Shown: piece after piece, positions 1 through 10,880 of the stretch
Layout of the letters: each line of letters begins with the position of its first letter
Numbering within the stretch: position 1 is the first letter of the stretch
DNA from: Saussurea involucrata
Lineage: Eukaryota > Streptophyta > Magnoliopsida > Asterales > Asteraceae
Assembly (NCBI GenBank): GCA_033807775.1
Contig: CM066319.1
Coordinates: forward strand, 142,526,983-142,590,982
DNA length: 64,000 nucleotides
Reading direction: 5' to 3'
Translations under genes and position numbers: made by a program
Notes under the pieces: generated by a model
Seen by the model: the letters and a program-made list of their open reading frames with translations, nothing else
The model's database searches: none
Told to the model about the DNA's origin: nothing

Positions 1-2027
1 TATACCAAAACGCACCCTACATGGTATCAGGGTAGGGATCTACCACACCTAGGGATTCGTTCAAGGGGACATCTTCTAGCCTCCGTTTGAATGGGTGTGT
101 TAGAGTCTGTAACACCCGGAAATGTCGGTTACGGGTTTTGATATATATATATATATATATATATATAGCTTGCAATGTAAGTTTATGTAATTATGGATTT
201 TGTTGGTGGCAAGAAACTCCTTATTTGGGTACATAACGCATCGGGACTGATCGAAATTCGAGTTTGGAAAGCTTAGGGGGGCGGTACCATTTTGGCGATG
301 GTGCCAGAGTGAGAGTGACACAGTGTAATCGCTAGGCCGAGAGGAGTCTCGGTACATTTATCGTGATTGTGCCAGCGAGAGTGACTCCTGAGTCCTGTCA
401 CAATCGCACGACACTATTGCCGGCGTGTCCAGGGGTATTTTAAACCCACTCTAGTCAGGATTTTAAGCAGAAAATCATTTTGGGTCTTTTTTGGAGTTCT
501 TCTAGCGATTTTTGGTGAGTATTCTCACCCAAGTATCTCTCTTCATTTATGATCTCATCTTGGTCATTAATGGAACATTTAATACTCTTCTAGGCTCATT
601 TAAGCGTGAAGATTCACAAAGCTTCCTCAAATCCTCAAGAAATCTCATCCTTCATTTTTCTAGGGTTTTGAGTTTCTTAAGAAAAACTCAACAAGGTGAG
701 TTCATTCTCATTTTCTAAACTTTATACATGTTAAAATGTGTGTTTTAACCTTCTAAACATCTCCTCACTTAATATTTCTTAATTTGGTAAAGTTTAACCT
801 AAAACTTGTTTTGGGAGATTTTAGGGTTTTGTTTGGATGAAAAGGTTTGTAAAGATAATTACTTGGTGTCCTTGGGTTATTTATGGTTTATACACATCGG
901 GAATACATTTTCTCAAATTTTGTGATTTTGAGCATTTTAGGTCAAAATCTAGGGTTTTGAATTACTTGGTGATTTTAATGGAAGACTTATGAAAAATGTT
1001 TTCTTATGTTGAAATAATGTTTAAAATGACGTTTTGAAAATTATGGGAATTTATGATTATTTATTGAAACCTTTTAGCTACAATATCTTGATGGGAAATT
1101 GTCTATTGGTATATTTTGTCACAAGGCATGGTCATATTGATTGAAATGATATTTGCATAGTTGGAAGTTGTTCTTTTACTTGGTTTTGAGTGTAGTGGAT
1201 CCATAGGCACTAGAGTCTTTTGGGACGATAGTTTTCCACATTGTAGCACGGAATAGGCATCGGGTTTCATGGTAAGTAAGATATGGGTCTATGTGGCCAG
1301 GTATTGTCCCATGAGCAGTAAGGTGTAATTCCAATGTGCTTATTTGTTTTATTGGATTTAGGTGACCCAATGTATAAACCTAGAGGGGTTGAAATTGGGA
1401 ATCCTCAAGCAATAAATTCGTAGGAGTTTAGCTGATTATGGTAAACGGGTCTCCCTCGTCAACACATGAGGTATTGTGTAAATGTCGGTTTTCTATCCAA
1501 GATTTATACTATACTTTCCGTATTTTACTTCAATGAATTTATCATTATTCCAATTATAACTGTATGTTCTCACAAGGCTTTAGCCTAACACTTTTTCTTG
1601 AAATGACATGTATAACAGGTCATTCTAGTGGTGGGACTCCTCGCGTTTGAGCGGAGAGTCAAGGAGTAAATAGCATTTTTGGTGAAGCATATAGTGGCGT
1701 ACACTTTGGGTTTAGACAATATACTTTTGGAAGTGATTTAGCAACACCCGTCTTTAATCTAAACCCTTGTAGTTTAGATTAGTAGGTTGTTGAATTGTAT
1801 CTCCTCGTATTTTGATTTGTAAACACCATACTATTTCCCCTCTTTGGGTGATTTGTTTTATGTTAGTTAAGTTGTTTTCCGCAATTATTCGGGTTTAAAT
1901 TTACCCCAAATTTTAGGGTGTTACAGAGTCCCACGTTGGCTAGATATATGTAGAAACACCCCCTCCGATCCCTCTCTCTATAAGGGCTCTTTTAGACAGA
2001 TTCAAAGGGGTCCCACGTATCCTAACA
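1..2027 (+). mobile_element. TRIM-like mini LTR retrotransposon, interrupted
   Basis: A very small LTR-type element seems to be present. A segment starting TGTTAG at 98 is cut at 107 by a solo LTR and resumes at 1931, ending CTAACA at 2027; with the insertion and one target copy removed it is about 107 bp. It contains a TATA-like CTCTATAAGG near 1976-1985. Upstream, TGGTATCAGG at 22-31 resembles a primer-binding site just after a CCTACA terminus, so 1-21 may be the end of a left LTR and 22-97 a minimal internal region. No coding capacity is visible. The element lies in an intron of the minus-strand gene at 2068-2402. The assignment rests only on terminal motifs and size. Confidence 0.4.
108..1925 (+). 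mobile_element. Solo LTR, gypsy-type, with target duplication GAGTC
   Basis: The segment starts TGTAACACCC and ends GGGTGTTACA, a perfect inverted terminus typical of large plant gypsy LTRs. It is flanked by the direct repeat GAGTC at 103-107 and 1926-1930. No gag, pol, primer-binding site or second LTR lies inside, so this is a solo LTR left by recombination between two LTRs. It holds an (AT)n microsatellite at 141-167. A motif close to 'aaggctttagcctaac' near 1574-1590 recurs in the other Tekay-like LTRs of this window. The small ORFs here are not supported as genes. Confidence 0.9.
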
Positions 2028-2067
2028 CATATAATAGTATCAAGAAAAGATTGAAAAAATAGCTTAC

Positions 2068-2402
2068 TGAGTATAATAGAAAAATAAGTCGGTCCCATGA
2101 GTGGCAACATCGGAAACGTAAGCCGATAGAAGCAAACAGAACGAAACGACTCGGAAAACCAACAACCACACGGGGTGCATTCCCTTTACACATGGCATCC
2201 ATGCTTCACGATCGTAAAGAAACCACTCTTTTTCTTGTTGCGTCACCTCTTTATAAGTGTTTTTGTTTCCGAAACCTTCGTATTTCCAAATTAGATACGA
2301 GGCTATAATCATGGAAGTCGAGACCCATATTATGCAAAGCAAAAAATTCCAATTCAACCAATAACTTAGGCTAGTGGTATCACTAGCCGGAAGAAGCTCC
2401 AT
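2068..2402 (-). CDS. Plant multi-pass membrane protein, first coding exon (partial)
   Basis: This is the only host-type gene I can support. The frame starts at an ATG at 2402-2400, just after a pyrimidine-rich acceptor (TTTTTTTTATTAG) on the minus strand, and runs 111 codons plus two bases to a strong donor GTAAGC at 2067-2062. The protein begins MELLPASDTTSL. It has a hydrophobic segment at about residues 18-39 and a second at about 73-96, joined by a loop with WKYEG, a glutamate/lysine-rich stretch and an EAWMPCVKGMHPVW motif. From memory this matches a conserved plant family of small transmembrane proteins (Rolling-stone-like, PTHR12242 type) of unknown role. Later exons lie left of the window or are lost; the next intron holds the TRIM and the solo LTR. 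The exon itself is undamaged. Confidence 0.7.
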
Positions 2403-3153
2403 CCTAATAAAAAAAACACATGAAGAAGATACATTCAAAGTCATATAATGTTCAAGACTCGGTAGCTCTCGGGATAGTTAGCGAATGCAAAAATTGCAGA
2501 GCACACTTATACATATGTTCAACAAAATAAAAAATTTAATCAAGGTCGAACTAGGGGCGGGTAGTGCCGTAGTGCCATCCTCGACCCTGCTTCATAAAGT
2601 CACCTGATCCAATTTAAACTGGCCGATGATAATAATTGGATATCGAGTTGTAACCGGATCGGATCCAAATTTTTAAAATCCAAATTGTACTAATATATAT
2701 GCCATATAATATATATATACACATAGGATTGAGTTCCGGTGAGGCGGTGAGAATGAAAGTTATGGTGAGAAGGGTAAGAAGGGATCTCCACCCATTAGTG
2801 TTGATCTTAAATTAGGATTGATCCATCCAAAGGTGGAGATCTCTTCTTACACTTCTCGCCATAACTTTCATTGCCCATATGGATACAAGTAATTTTTACA
2901 TAATTTTCCCTTATAAACCGGGAAACACCTTCAATTACTTGTCATGTGCATACCTTATTAAGGTGTTCAGTTTTTCATTTTTTTGGGAGGTTTTCCCTTA
3001 ACCTCACTCTATATCTATCTGTATCTGTGTCTATATGCATGCATAACAGGAAAGAAATGATAACCGCATTGTTTACAAACATACAACAAAATTTTGCAAG
3101 GTTTTGAACAAACCCAGATGAAATCATGAATCAGAAGTAGTTAAAATACTTAC
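2403..3153 (-). other. Intron 1 of the membrane-protein gene (5' UTR intron)
   Basis: On the minus strand a consensus donor GTAAGT starts at 3153, and a T-rich stretch ending in TTATTAG meets the coding exon at 2403. This about 750-bp AT-rich intron contains the inverted repeat at 2751-2875 and no ORF I would support. The intron is inferred from splice signals only. Confidence 0.5.
2751..2875. repeat. Long imperfect inverted repeat (MITE-like hairpin)
   Basis: The left arm (2751-2793, GAATGAAAGTTATGG...CTCCACC) and the right arm (2832-2875, GGTGGAGATC...TTTCATTG) are reverse complements over about 40 bp with a few mismatches, around a loop of about 38 bp. It could be a foldback MITE. I could not identify a convincing target duplication outside the arms. 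Confidence 0.75.
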
Positions 3154-3370
3154 AGAGGAATTTAAACAAACAGATGGAGGGCAGTGCTTGCTAGCTCTCT
3201 ACCGATCAAGCAACATAATTAATATGAAGAGATTTGTTAGATTTTGATAAAAGTAGCTGCCAGAAATTCAAAGAGAAGTCGGTTTTTTCATCTTCTCTCC
3301 GACAATGATAGGCATCCAACCCGATGGAGAAGATCCAGAAAGTTTGAGCGAAAGAGAAAAAACAAATGCC
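3154..3370 (-). other. Putative 5' UTR exon of the membrane-protein gene
   Basis: Read on the minus strand, this stretch is CT/GA-rich, begins about 30 bp after a TATA box and ends at the GTAAGT donor at 3153. No ATG-led frame in it continues into the coding exon, so it is probably untranslated leader. The transcription start near 3370 is estimated from TATA spacing only. Confidence 0.45.
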
Positions 3371-3397
3371 GTAATCTTAGTGGTCCTCTCATGAAAT

Positions 3398-3404
3398 CTT
3401 TATA
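3398..3404 (-). promoter_or_regulatory. TATA box of the membrane-protein gene
   Basis: The minus strand reads TATAAAG here, about 250 bp before the splice donor at 3153. Just upstream on the minus strand (3405-3420) are a GGTCAA W-box-like core and an ACGT core. Placement relative to the leader exon is reasonable, but there is no transcript evidence. Confidence 0.45.
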
Positions 3405-4457
3405 TGTTGACCAACGTGTGTGGCGGATTCCCAATTTTTCCATTTGTAAAATATTTTATTTATTGATAAACTTTAGCTTCGGTCCTTGAAGTTTAGCAAA
3501 AGGCCAATGTGAGGACCTGAACTTTGATAAATCTAGAAATTATACTTGGCTGGCGGTTTCACTTTTTTTAAAAGTGGTATCCGACTATTTCAGTCTTTTC
3601 ATTAAAATCTGCAATTTTCTCTTTGAAAGATAACGTCAAATTGATTTCTATATTTTTCTTTAAAAAACAAATTTCAAATTGAGAGAGATACTTTACAATA
3701 AAAAAGAAAAAATATTATGTTATTTAAAAAAATTAAAGATTTTAATGAAAAGCCTGAAATGTTCCTTATAGGAATCACTTTCAAAACAACAGAGTAAATG
3801 AATTAAAAGATATTTGTAAATTAAAAAATGAATATTGCCAAATAATAGAAGGTCAAATTTGTATTATACTGGATAAAGTAGTTTTTTTTTAGAATTTAAT
3901 TATAAATAATATCATAAATAAATAAAGGAATGCTACAATTACTAATTGTTTCTTTTTTTGCACGAGGTCAAGAGAAGCCGACCAATGGGTAGGTGTTGTC
4001 GGCTATCTTCCATTTGCAAAATAGTATATTGAATTATAACTGGAAAAAACATTAAAATGCCCCAACTTCCATTTTTACTTACAAAACTACCCCGTCTCTT
4101 TTTCGGTGTGCAAAAATACCCCTCCATCCCGTGATATTTCCCTCGATCCCGAACCCTGACAAAACCCCCCTCGAATTTGACCCGCGATGCCCCTGGTCCG
4201 CGATAAAAAAATTCATTTTTACCCCTCAGGCCTCGATCGCGGGATTGTTGCACCACTTGTTGGCCTGGGATGGAAACCCTAATATTAAATGCCGAACCAA
4301 CTCCCACCCACCCCTCGATCTATCGCGACCCTATAAAATGAGGGTTTGGGACCACAATCCGGCCACACCAACCTCTCAAACTCTCTCAAAGATTTCGTGC
4401 TCCATACACGCTTGGATCGACTCGGTTCGTGAGAATTTTTAGAACGAAGATGTAGGT
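3405..4457. other. Non-coding, AT-rich stretch with a possible promoter
   Basis: I find no gene here. 3480-3900 is AT-rich. 4040-4300 is rich in runs of C and A on the plus strand and gives short overlapping frames on both strands without family features. A CTATAAAATG TATA-like site lies at about 4330-4339, followed by a CT-rich stretch, and could be the edge of an unidentified transposon. Confidence 0.4.
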
Positions 4458-5090
4458 TTGGTAGGTTTTTATAACTCCGCTGTAGTTTTTATTATTTTAA
4501 AAAAAATACATGTTATATATGTGTTTATTTTAGAGAATGTGTTTGAATGTGTTAATTTTAGAGTATGTGTTTCTCTTAGAATATTGTGTTTATTTTATTT
4601 CGATTTTTTTTTGAAAAAAAACGTGTTTATTTTAGAGACTTGTGTTAAATTTAGAGTATCTTGTTTTTTTTAAAAATTGTGTTTATTTTATTTCGATTTT
4701 TTTTTGAAAAAAAAACGTGTTTATTTTAGAGGCTTGTGTTAAATTTAGAATATCATGTTTTTTTTTTAAAAATTGTGTTTATTTTGAAAATATTTTAGTG
4801 TGTTGTGTTAATTTTAGAGTATCGTGTTTTATTTAAAAATTGTGTTTATTTTGAAGATATTTTAGTGTGTTGTGTTTATTTTAAAATTTGCGTTTATTTT
4901 GAAAATACTTTAGTGTGTTGTGTTTATTTTAGAGTATTATGTTTTTTTTTAAAACTGCGTTTATTTCGAAAATATTTTAGTGTGTTGAGTTTATTTTAGA
5001 GTATCGTGTTTTAAAAAAAAAATATGTTAGAGTGTTTTTTTAAAATATGTTTGAGTTTGTGTTTATTTTAGACTATTGTGTTAAATATTA
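4458..5090. repeat. Degenerate T-rich minisatellite
   Basis: Variants of 'gtgtttattttagagtattgtg', separated by short T and A tracts, recur about a dozen times. The unit length varies and copies are diverged. Small frames here are low-complexity artefacts. Confidence 0.7.
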
Positions 5091-5130
5091 CAATTCTAAA
5101 TATAGTTTACAAAAGATAGTTTCTTAAATT

Positions 5131-5490
5131 ACAACTTAGGTCCCTTATCTTTGCTAAATTACACATTAGGTCCCTTATGTTTGGTAAATTACAACTTAGA
5201 TCCCCAAACTTTGCTAAATTACAACTTAGGTCCCTTATCTTTGCTAAATTACAACTTAGGTCCCTTATCTTTGCTAAATTACACATTAGGTCCCTTATCT
5301 TTGGTAAATTACAACGTAGGTCCCTAAACTTTGCTAAATTATAACTTAGGTCCCTTATCTTTGCTAAAATACAACTTAGGTCCCTTATCTTTGCTAAATT
5401 ACACATTAGGTCCCTTATCTTTGGTAAATTACAACTTAGGTCCCCAAAGTTTGCCAAATTACAACGTAGGTCCCTTATATTTGCTATAAA
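5131..5490. repeat. 30-bp tandem repeat with 120-bp higher-order structure
   Basis: Twelve head-to-tail units of exactly 30 bp, each close to ACAACTTAGGTCCCTTATCT plus TTGCTAAATT. Units fall into types a (CTTATCTTTGCT), b (ACATTAGG...TTTGGT) and c (CCAAACTTTGCT or close), in the order abca abca abca, a three-copy 120-bp higher-order repeat. Because 30 is divisible by 3, the minus strand shows a long open frame that I treat as an artefact. Confidence 0.9.
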
Positions 5491-5582
5491 ATGCTATTAA
5501 GATATTTAAACATTGAAATTGGCTTCACATGCCAAACTCAAATTCCTTTTGGCCTCTTGCCAAAAGCTCTATAATTATTAAC

Positions 5583-5981
5583 AAAATGTAAGCATACAAG
5601 AAAAAGCGTCTATAATTAACAATGTTATATTCAAATTAAATAAATCGCAACATATCTATTTGGATTTTGTCAAACAGGTGAAAATAGCCCTACGGTTTGT
5701 GGGGACTTAAGCAATCCTTGTGATTCCCCTACTACCTGGAAGTCCAATAGATTGAGTGGTTTCTTTTCGAAAACTAAAATAGACGAAGAATTATCAAGAA
5801 AATGTAAGCATACAAGAAAAAACCTCTCTATTTAACAAGATTATATTCAAATTAAATAAATCGCAACATATCGATTTGGATTTTGTCAAACGGGTGTAAA
5901 TAGCCCTAAGGTTTGTGGGGACTTAAGCAATCCTTGCGATTCCCCTACTACCTGGAAGTCCAATAGATTGAGTGGTTTCTT
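5583..5981. repeat. Tandem duplication, 216-bp period
   Basis: The 183-bp segment 5583-5765 recurs at 5799-5981 with few differences. Both copies start AAAATGTAAGCATACAAG and end AGATTGAGTGGTTTCTT. The intervening 33 bp are unique. No coding content is evident. Confidence 0.85.
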
Positions 5982-6205
5982 AATTTCATACATAAAATAA
6001 TAATTATAACCATAATCCATTATCTTAACAAACAGAAATTATATAGTATTCGTTACTTACAAGTTAGGTGTGTTGACATCATCTCTGAATTACGATGTTG
6101 GAGGATATTTTTTACACGGACTTGACGCTAAAATGCCGCGTTGGCTACGTGGTAGAGATTAGAGATCTTTTTCAACAATTAGGTGAACGAAAGCATAGAT
6201 TATGA

Positions 6206-6778
6206 GAGATATTTACAGGGACACCTTTCGGTCCATGGCTGGAACTTCCCAATACTGGTGGCGACCCCATTCTAGTTCACATGTTTCTACAGCTGGAGGT
6301 CGAGGTCGCCAATGCAGATCCGGAGGAGCTGTATTTTGATGTGTTCGGGCATGCCATGCGGTTTGGGCGTCTTGAGTTATGTCTTATTACATGACTCCTT
6401 TTTGGACCAACACTCTCCCTTCCTCCCTTACCAGAAGATTCCTTCGTTCGTAGGGTTTGGCCCGACGAGTCACCATCGACTTTGAAGCATAGAACAGTCG
6501 TTAACACAATGAAAGGAGGCCTTCGGGACCTATCCGACGAGGATACTGTCCGTGTAATTTTATTGGTGATGGTGGAGATGGTCTTTGTGGGCCTTGAGTG
6601 GAGTCAGGTTGTTACCGAGATGGCCCTTAGGGCCGTCGAGGACTTAAATGAATTTAGCAGGTATCCGTGGGGTAGCCACATCTGGAAACATACATACAAA
6701 CATATGCACCGTGCCATCGCCAGACGCCCCGACAAGCATAGCAAGATGAATATGTGTGGATTTACATACGCTTTCAAG
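6206..6778 (+). pseudogene. DUF1985-type exon of an Ulp1-bearing transposon gene
   Basis: The reading frame gives a TPFGPWLEL segment, then an FG...ELCLIT core and an NEFSRYPWGSHIWKHTY segment ending in YAFK. From memory these fit DUF1985, found in plant transposon proteins that end in a Ulp1-like cysteine protease. A TGA at 6392-6394 interrupts the frame where the family normally has Gly after LIT, and another TGA lies just before the exon at 6203. The exon ends in phase 0 at 6778 before a GTTAGA donor and joins in frame to 8459. The parts at 16739-17228 and 51628-51890 supply the protease. It is non-functional. Confidence 0.75.
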
Positions 6779-6845
6779 GTTAGATAAGTAGTATAACATA
6801 AATAATAATAAGTAGAAACTGTTTGTCTTTCTTTTTTTACGTACT

Positions 6846-8435
6846 TGTTTTAAACGTCCAAAAACCAGGACAAATTTAAACCTTACTTTTACAAGGTCCA
6901 CAACAACTATTTACCAAAAACTTCATACATAAATGGAGAAATCATAACAAGGTTTATATATACATCCAACTTTTTATAAACAACCTACTAATCTAATTCA
7001 TAACGTGCACAATTAGATTATAAAGGTTGTCTACAAAATTTCCAAAACATCAATACCTCCATTAACTTCTCCATCATGTCATCAAAAGCATAACCCAGGA
7101 ACCTCTCGACGCTCATCCCAGCTTATCCTTTCCCGAGCTAGAACCTGGTAAGAAAATTTAGATTGAAACGATTAGGCTTACGCCTAGTGAGAACATCCAA
7201 TTTCAAATTAAAACTTTATAAGCATTGGAAACCAATGTAAACAAAGCGTATAAACAAACCTGGTTTGCCATCATTCTTACCGTACATATAAACATCTTGC
7301 GATGACGTGATCATACCCGATTCTATGAATATGACAAACACTAAGTCAGTCATAGTATCATGTTCGAGAGCCCACTACGAACCACCATGGATTCTAGATC
7401 ATTGCTCAAATCCAAGAAATTACAATTAGTCCATGCCTATTTCTTGGAGTGGAAGTAGAGATTACAATTAAGCCATGCCTATCTTTTAACTCCCAACAGA
7501 AATCGGGAATTACGATTAGTCCACGCCTATCCCACGATTTCTCATCTTAATACGAAATGGGAATTACGATTAGTCCACGCCTATTCCTCATTTCAATTCA
7601 ACGGGAATTACGATTAGTCCACGCCTATTCCACGTTTATCTAACGGGAATTACGATTAGTCCACGCCTATTCCACGTGTTCACATAATACTAGTGTCTAT
7701 GGATCCATTACACTTACTAGCATACGTGCATATTTACTCGAATGCACAAAACATTTCATATCATATTCTCAAGGCTAAGAATCCCAAATAATACATCATA
7801 CCCTTATTCTCAATTGTCCCCCCTTCGGCGACTTAGCACGGGGGTTCCAGATTTCATCGATTTTACCCAGTTCAATTAATTTCCATTCCAAAACTTTCCA
7901 ATGAGCTTCCATTGATCATTTCAAACAGATAACAATTTAACAATTGCCTTATTTAATTCAAATAGTTAGATATACTCACCTTAAGAATTCATAACTTAAA
8001 CCCAACTCTATCAAACAATTGATCCAGTATTCCAAATCCAACCTTGATTCTCACTGATTCAAAACCCAATCAAAAGCCAGATTTTACTCATACTATCAAT
8101 CTTCATGAATTAGAATTGTAAAGGATCATCAATTCTTACCGATTAAGGTTTTCAAAACTTGATTTCTCTCTACTTCTTCTTCTAGACCGACTTCAAACCA
8201 AAAGTGATTTAGATAATCACAATTCAGCCGACCTACTCTTTTAATACCAAATCAACTATCAATAATTGACCAAATCAACCCTGAAGTTTCAAGATTCCAC
8301 AATTAACTTAAACTTTGGTCAATTGCAATTTCAACCCTTAAGTTTTACATTTACAAATAGTCCAAATCTTAGACTAAATTACATTTCGACCACATTTATA
8401 TTAAATATAATATAATGGAATTTCGAGGTGTTACA
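6846..8435 (-). mobile_element. Reverse solo LTR inside an intron of the DUF1985 gene
   Basis: On the minus strand this begins TGTAACACCTCG at 8435 and ends ACGTTTAAAACA at 6846, so both ends are TG/CA. It carries the 'ctcactaggcgtaagcctaa' type motif near 7170-7190 shared with the Tekay-like LTRs here. It splits what would otherwise be a short intron (6779 to 8458) of the DUF1985 pseudogene. I see no matching 5-bp target duplication (GTACT left, TTGTT right), so one boundary may be slightly off or decayed. No coding sequence is present. Confidence 0.7.
7417..7677. repeat. Tandem repeat of about 55 bp inside the reverse LTR
   Basis: The core GGGAATTACGATTAGTCCAC followed by GCCTATTCC recurs about six times with spacers of 20-30 bp. 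Such repeats are common in gypsy LTR U3 regions. Confidence 0.8.
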
Positions 8436-8458
8436 TTGTTTTTGTTGTGTATTTCCAG

Positions 8459-9825
8459 ATATGGATCTTGGAGATGTTTCCCATCTGACGTCAAAATTTC
8501 ACCCTGCGCACCGACAGGTTCATTAGGGGAACCCGTTGGGACCGGGGTGTTTCCCTGAATAAGCAGAGTTGCCATGCCATCTTCAGCTCAGCTACAACCG
8601 TAAGTTCTTTTACTATATTTACAATATTTACTAAGTTAGTCCTGCATATTAAATGTTATATGTTTTATAATATATTTAGTCGAGGTTTGCGCCTCTCGCA
8701 AACCTTCTGCCTACGGATGATGAGAGGGAGACGCCTTGGTACAGAAACAACGTCGCCTTTATTGAAAGAGAGTTGGCAAGGCGACAGCCGAAGAGGGCCC
8801 GACGGTCCTCTCCTTCCCCATCTGGGTCCAGTTCCTCAGCCGACGAAGATGAGGAAGATGACGAGAGGCGTGACCATTCTTTCGTGGCTCACGATCGATA
8901 TGAGGCGCCCCCTCGCTCCTCCCATCATCGTATGCTGCCTCCTGACCCATATCAACAGAGGTTTGAGGATCTGTACACGTACGTACACGTGGATTTGGAG
9001 AAACGCATACAAGCTATCGAGGATCTCAACAAACAGTTTCGCTCTGTTCAGGTTAGTGTTTAACTTAATTTGTCTCCCACGGTCTTTTAGTTTGTGTATT
9101 AATATTACGTTCCAAATTTGTTTTAGGTGTCGAGTATGACGCCGATCTCGTCTGCGTTCGGACATGCCGCACCGGTGACGTTCGCCACTACATCCTATCC
9201 ATCATTCCCGCAGAGTGTAAGTCACGAAGAGTACTCATTATAGTTATATTTTTGTTATTAAGTTTGAAAATGTTATAATGACTAATGTCAAGCAGTTTGG
9301 GCGAGGCAGGGTGTTACGGACCCCAAATGACGACGTTCGCCACTACATCCACTGCATCATTCCCGTAGAGTGTAAGTCACGACAAGTACTCATTATAGTT
9401 CTATTTTAGTTATTAAGTTTGAAAATCTTATAATGATCAATGTCACGCAGTTTGGGATGTCCGAGGCAGGTTGTTACAGACCCCAAATGATGACGATCGC
9501 CACTACATCCACTCCATCATTCACGGAGCTTCTTGGGATGGCGGGGTGGTCGTACGTCACACCGCTACCTAACAGTATGCCGAGGCCGTCATACGTCACA
9601 CCCCCAACGTACATGCAAAATGTAAGTTCTTTTGGTAGTTTTGGTTTAATTGTGAACATGATGAAATTGTACTTAAAATATAGAATCTTAATTTTCAGAC
9701 GACATCTTCTTATGACGTCGAGTTGGGCTGGATGTCGGATGTCGTGGATTCATTTTTCCCTCTTCCGTTGGGTCTTTGGGGTTCGCAACCTCCCAGTCGA
9801 TGGGGTCGGGGATTGACACCATCCC
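8459..9825 (+). pseudogene. Middle exons of the DUF1985/Ulp1 transposon gene
   Basis: Recognisable exons follow in phase. 8459-8599 (IWILEMFP, then a TGA at 8486). 8680-9051 (LLPTDDERETPWYR, an Arg-rich stretch, a Ser/Asp/Glu-rich stretch, and a helical end with YVHVDLEKRIQAIEDLNKQF). 9127-9216. 9296 to about 9373. 9451-9621. 9699-9825, which is cut by the insertion at 9826. Acceptors (TTCCAG, TTTAG, TTTTAG, CGCAG, TTTCAG) and donors (GTAAGT, GTTAGT) are good plant consensus. The exon at 9296 is a damaged copy of the one at 9451, lacking about 5 bp. The central part is linker-like and acidic. The gene is broken by stops and insertions. Confidence 0.65.
9181..9455 (+). repeat. Tandem duplication of an exon-intron unit
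   Basis: A block of about 150 bp, from TTCGCCACTACATCC through the donor and intron to the next acceptor, occurs at 9181-9304 and again at 9333-9455. It created an extra exon copy that is now frameshifted. Confidence 0.8.
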
Positions 9826-10631
9826 TGTAACACCCGTAAACCTTCGATAAGAGAAATAGCTCGACAAACGACACGTGAACCACAAGTTTACGAGAATCCG
9901 GGAAGGACAAAGCTAGTCGCGATCGAAGGAAGTACCAAGGGAGTTTGGGATCGGAAAACGAGGTTTTCGGGTCGAGGAGTGCATGGCGAGACTATGCCCG
10001 ACGACTGTGACATGGTCACTATAGCCGAGGGCACAGTCGTTGGAGGCCACCACCTCACGGTACGAACACGGCGACAATGCCCGTGATTGTGTGGCAAAGT
10101 CGCGAGGATGGAGATGAGCCGCAACACACATGTCGCGATAGTGTCGGCGAGTATGCCAGGGCACTATCGTCGGGCAAGGTCGCCCACGGGTGTTGGGTTT
10201 TAAAAACAGGTTTTCAGTCTCTACCTCATTTCCCAACTTCAACAAAACCCTTCCTTTTCTCTCTAAACCGAACCCTTTTGGTATTTTAGGGTTTTTACAC
10301 TCTTGAAGCCTCAAATCTTGGAAATTCTTGGGATCTTTTGCATCTAGGAGAAGATTGGAGACCTTTGGAGTGGGACATTTCATCTCATCCTATTTTATCT
10401 TGAAGATTTCTTGATTCTAGGGTTTTTAGCCAACTCTCTTCAAAACCCTTTCATCTTTTCCCCTTAGAGCGTGAACCTCCGACCATAGTATTAAGAAAAG
10501 GTAGAGAATGTTTGTAAACGCAATAGAGGGTAGAAAGGATAGATAGCAAGTTGTGAATTACTACTTTATCAAACCATCTACTTATAGTCATGAAAGGGTA
10601 GGTTCTTGATCACAGATGTGGATATGGTCAA

Positions 10632-10880
10632 AATTTTCGTCTGAAAAGTTGCCTGCATGATTCGTCTGAAAAATTGCCTGCACGATTCGTCTGAAAAAGT
10701 GACTGCAAACAAATTGTTTGAAAAAGTAATTGCAAGATTCGTCTGCAAAGTTGCCTGCAAGATTCGTCTGACAAAATAACTGCAAGATTCGCCTGAAAAG
10801 TGACTACAAGATTCGCCTGAAAAAGTAGTCTGTAAGATTCGTCTAAAAAGGTAGCCTGCAAGATTCGTCTGAAAAGCTGA
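10632..10880. repeat. Minisatellite, unit about 26-30 bp
   Basis: Eight or more imperfect copies of GATTCGTCTGAAAAGTTGCC or close variants. It produces overlapping minus-strand frames that I reject as genes. Confidence 0.85.

Noticed and set aside
3244..3489. Plus-strand 81-aa basic ORF
   Set aside because: It overlaps the putative 5' UTR and promoter of the minus-strand gene and has no family features.
4131..4442. Plus-strand 103-aa ORF before the T-rich minisatellite
   Set aside because: Pro-rich low-complexity reading with a competing minus-strand frame; no recognisable domain.
5107..5457. Minus-strand 116-aa open frame with ten-residue repeats
   Set aside because: It is the translation of the 30-bp tandem repeat, whose length is a multiple of three; no start context or family features.
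5131..5490. CRISPR-like regular 30-bp repeats
   Set aside because: Units are directly adjacent with no unique spacers, and the sequence is plant nuclear DNA.
6846..8435. Expected 5-bp target duplication of the reverse solo LTR
   Set aside because: The flanks GTACT and TTGTT do not match, so I do not claim one.
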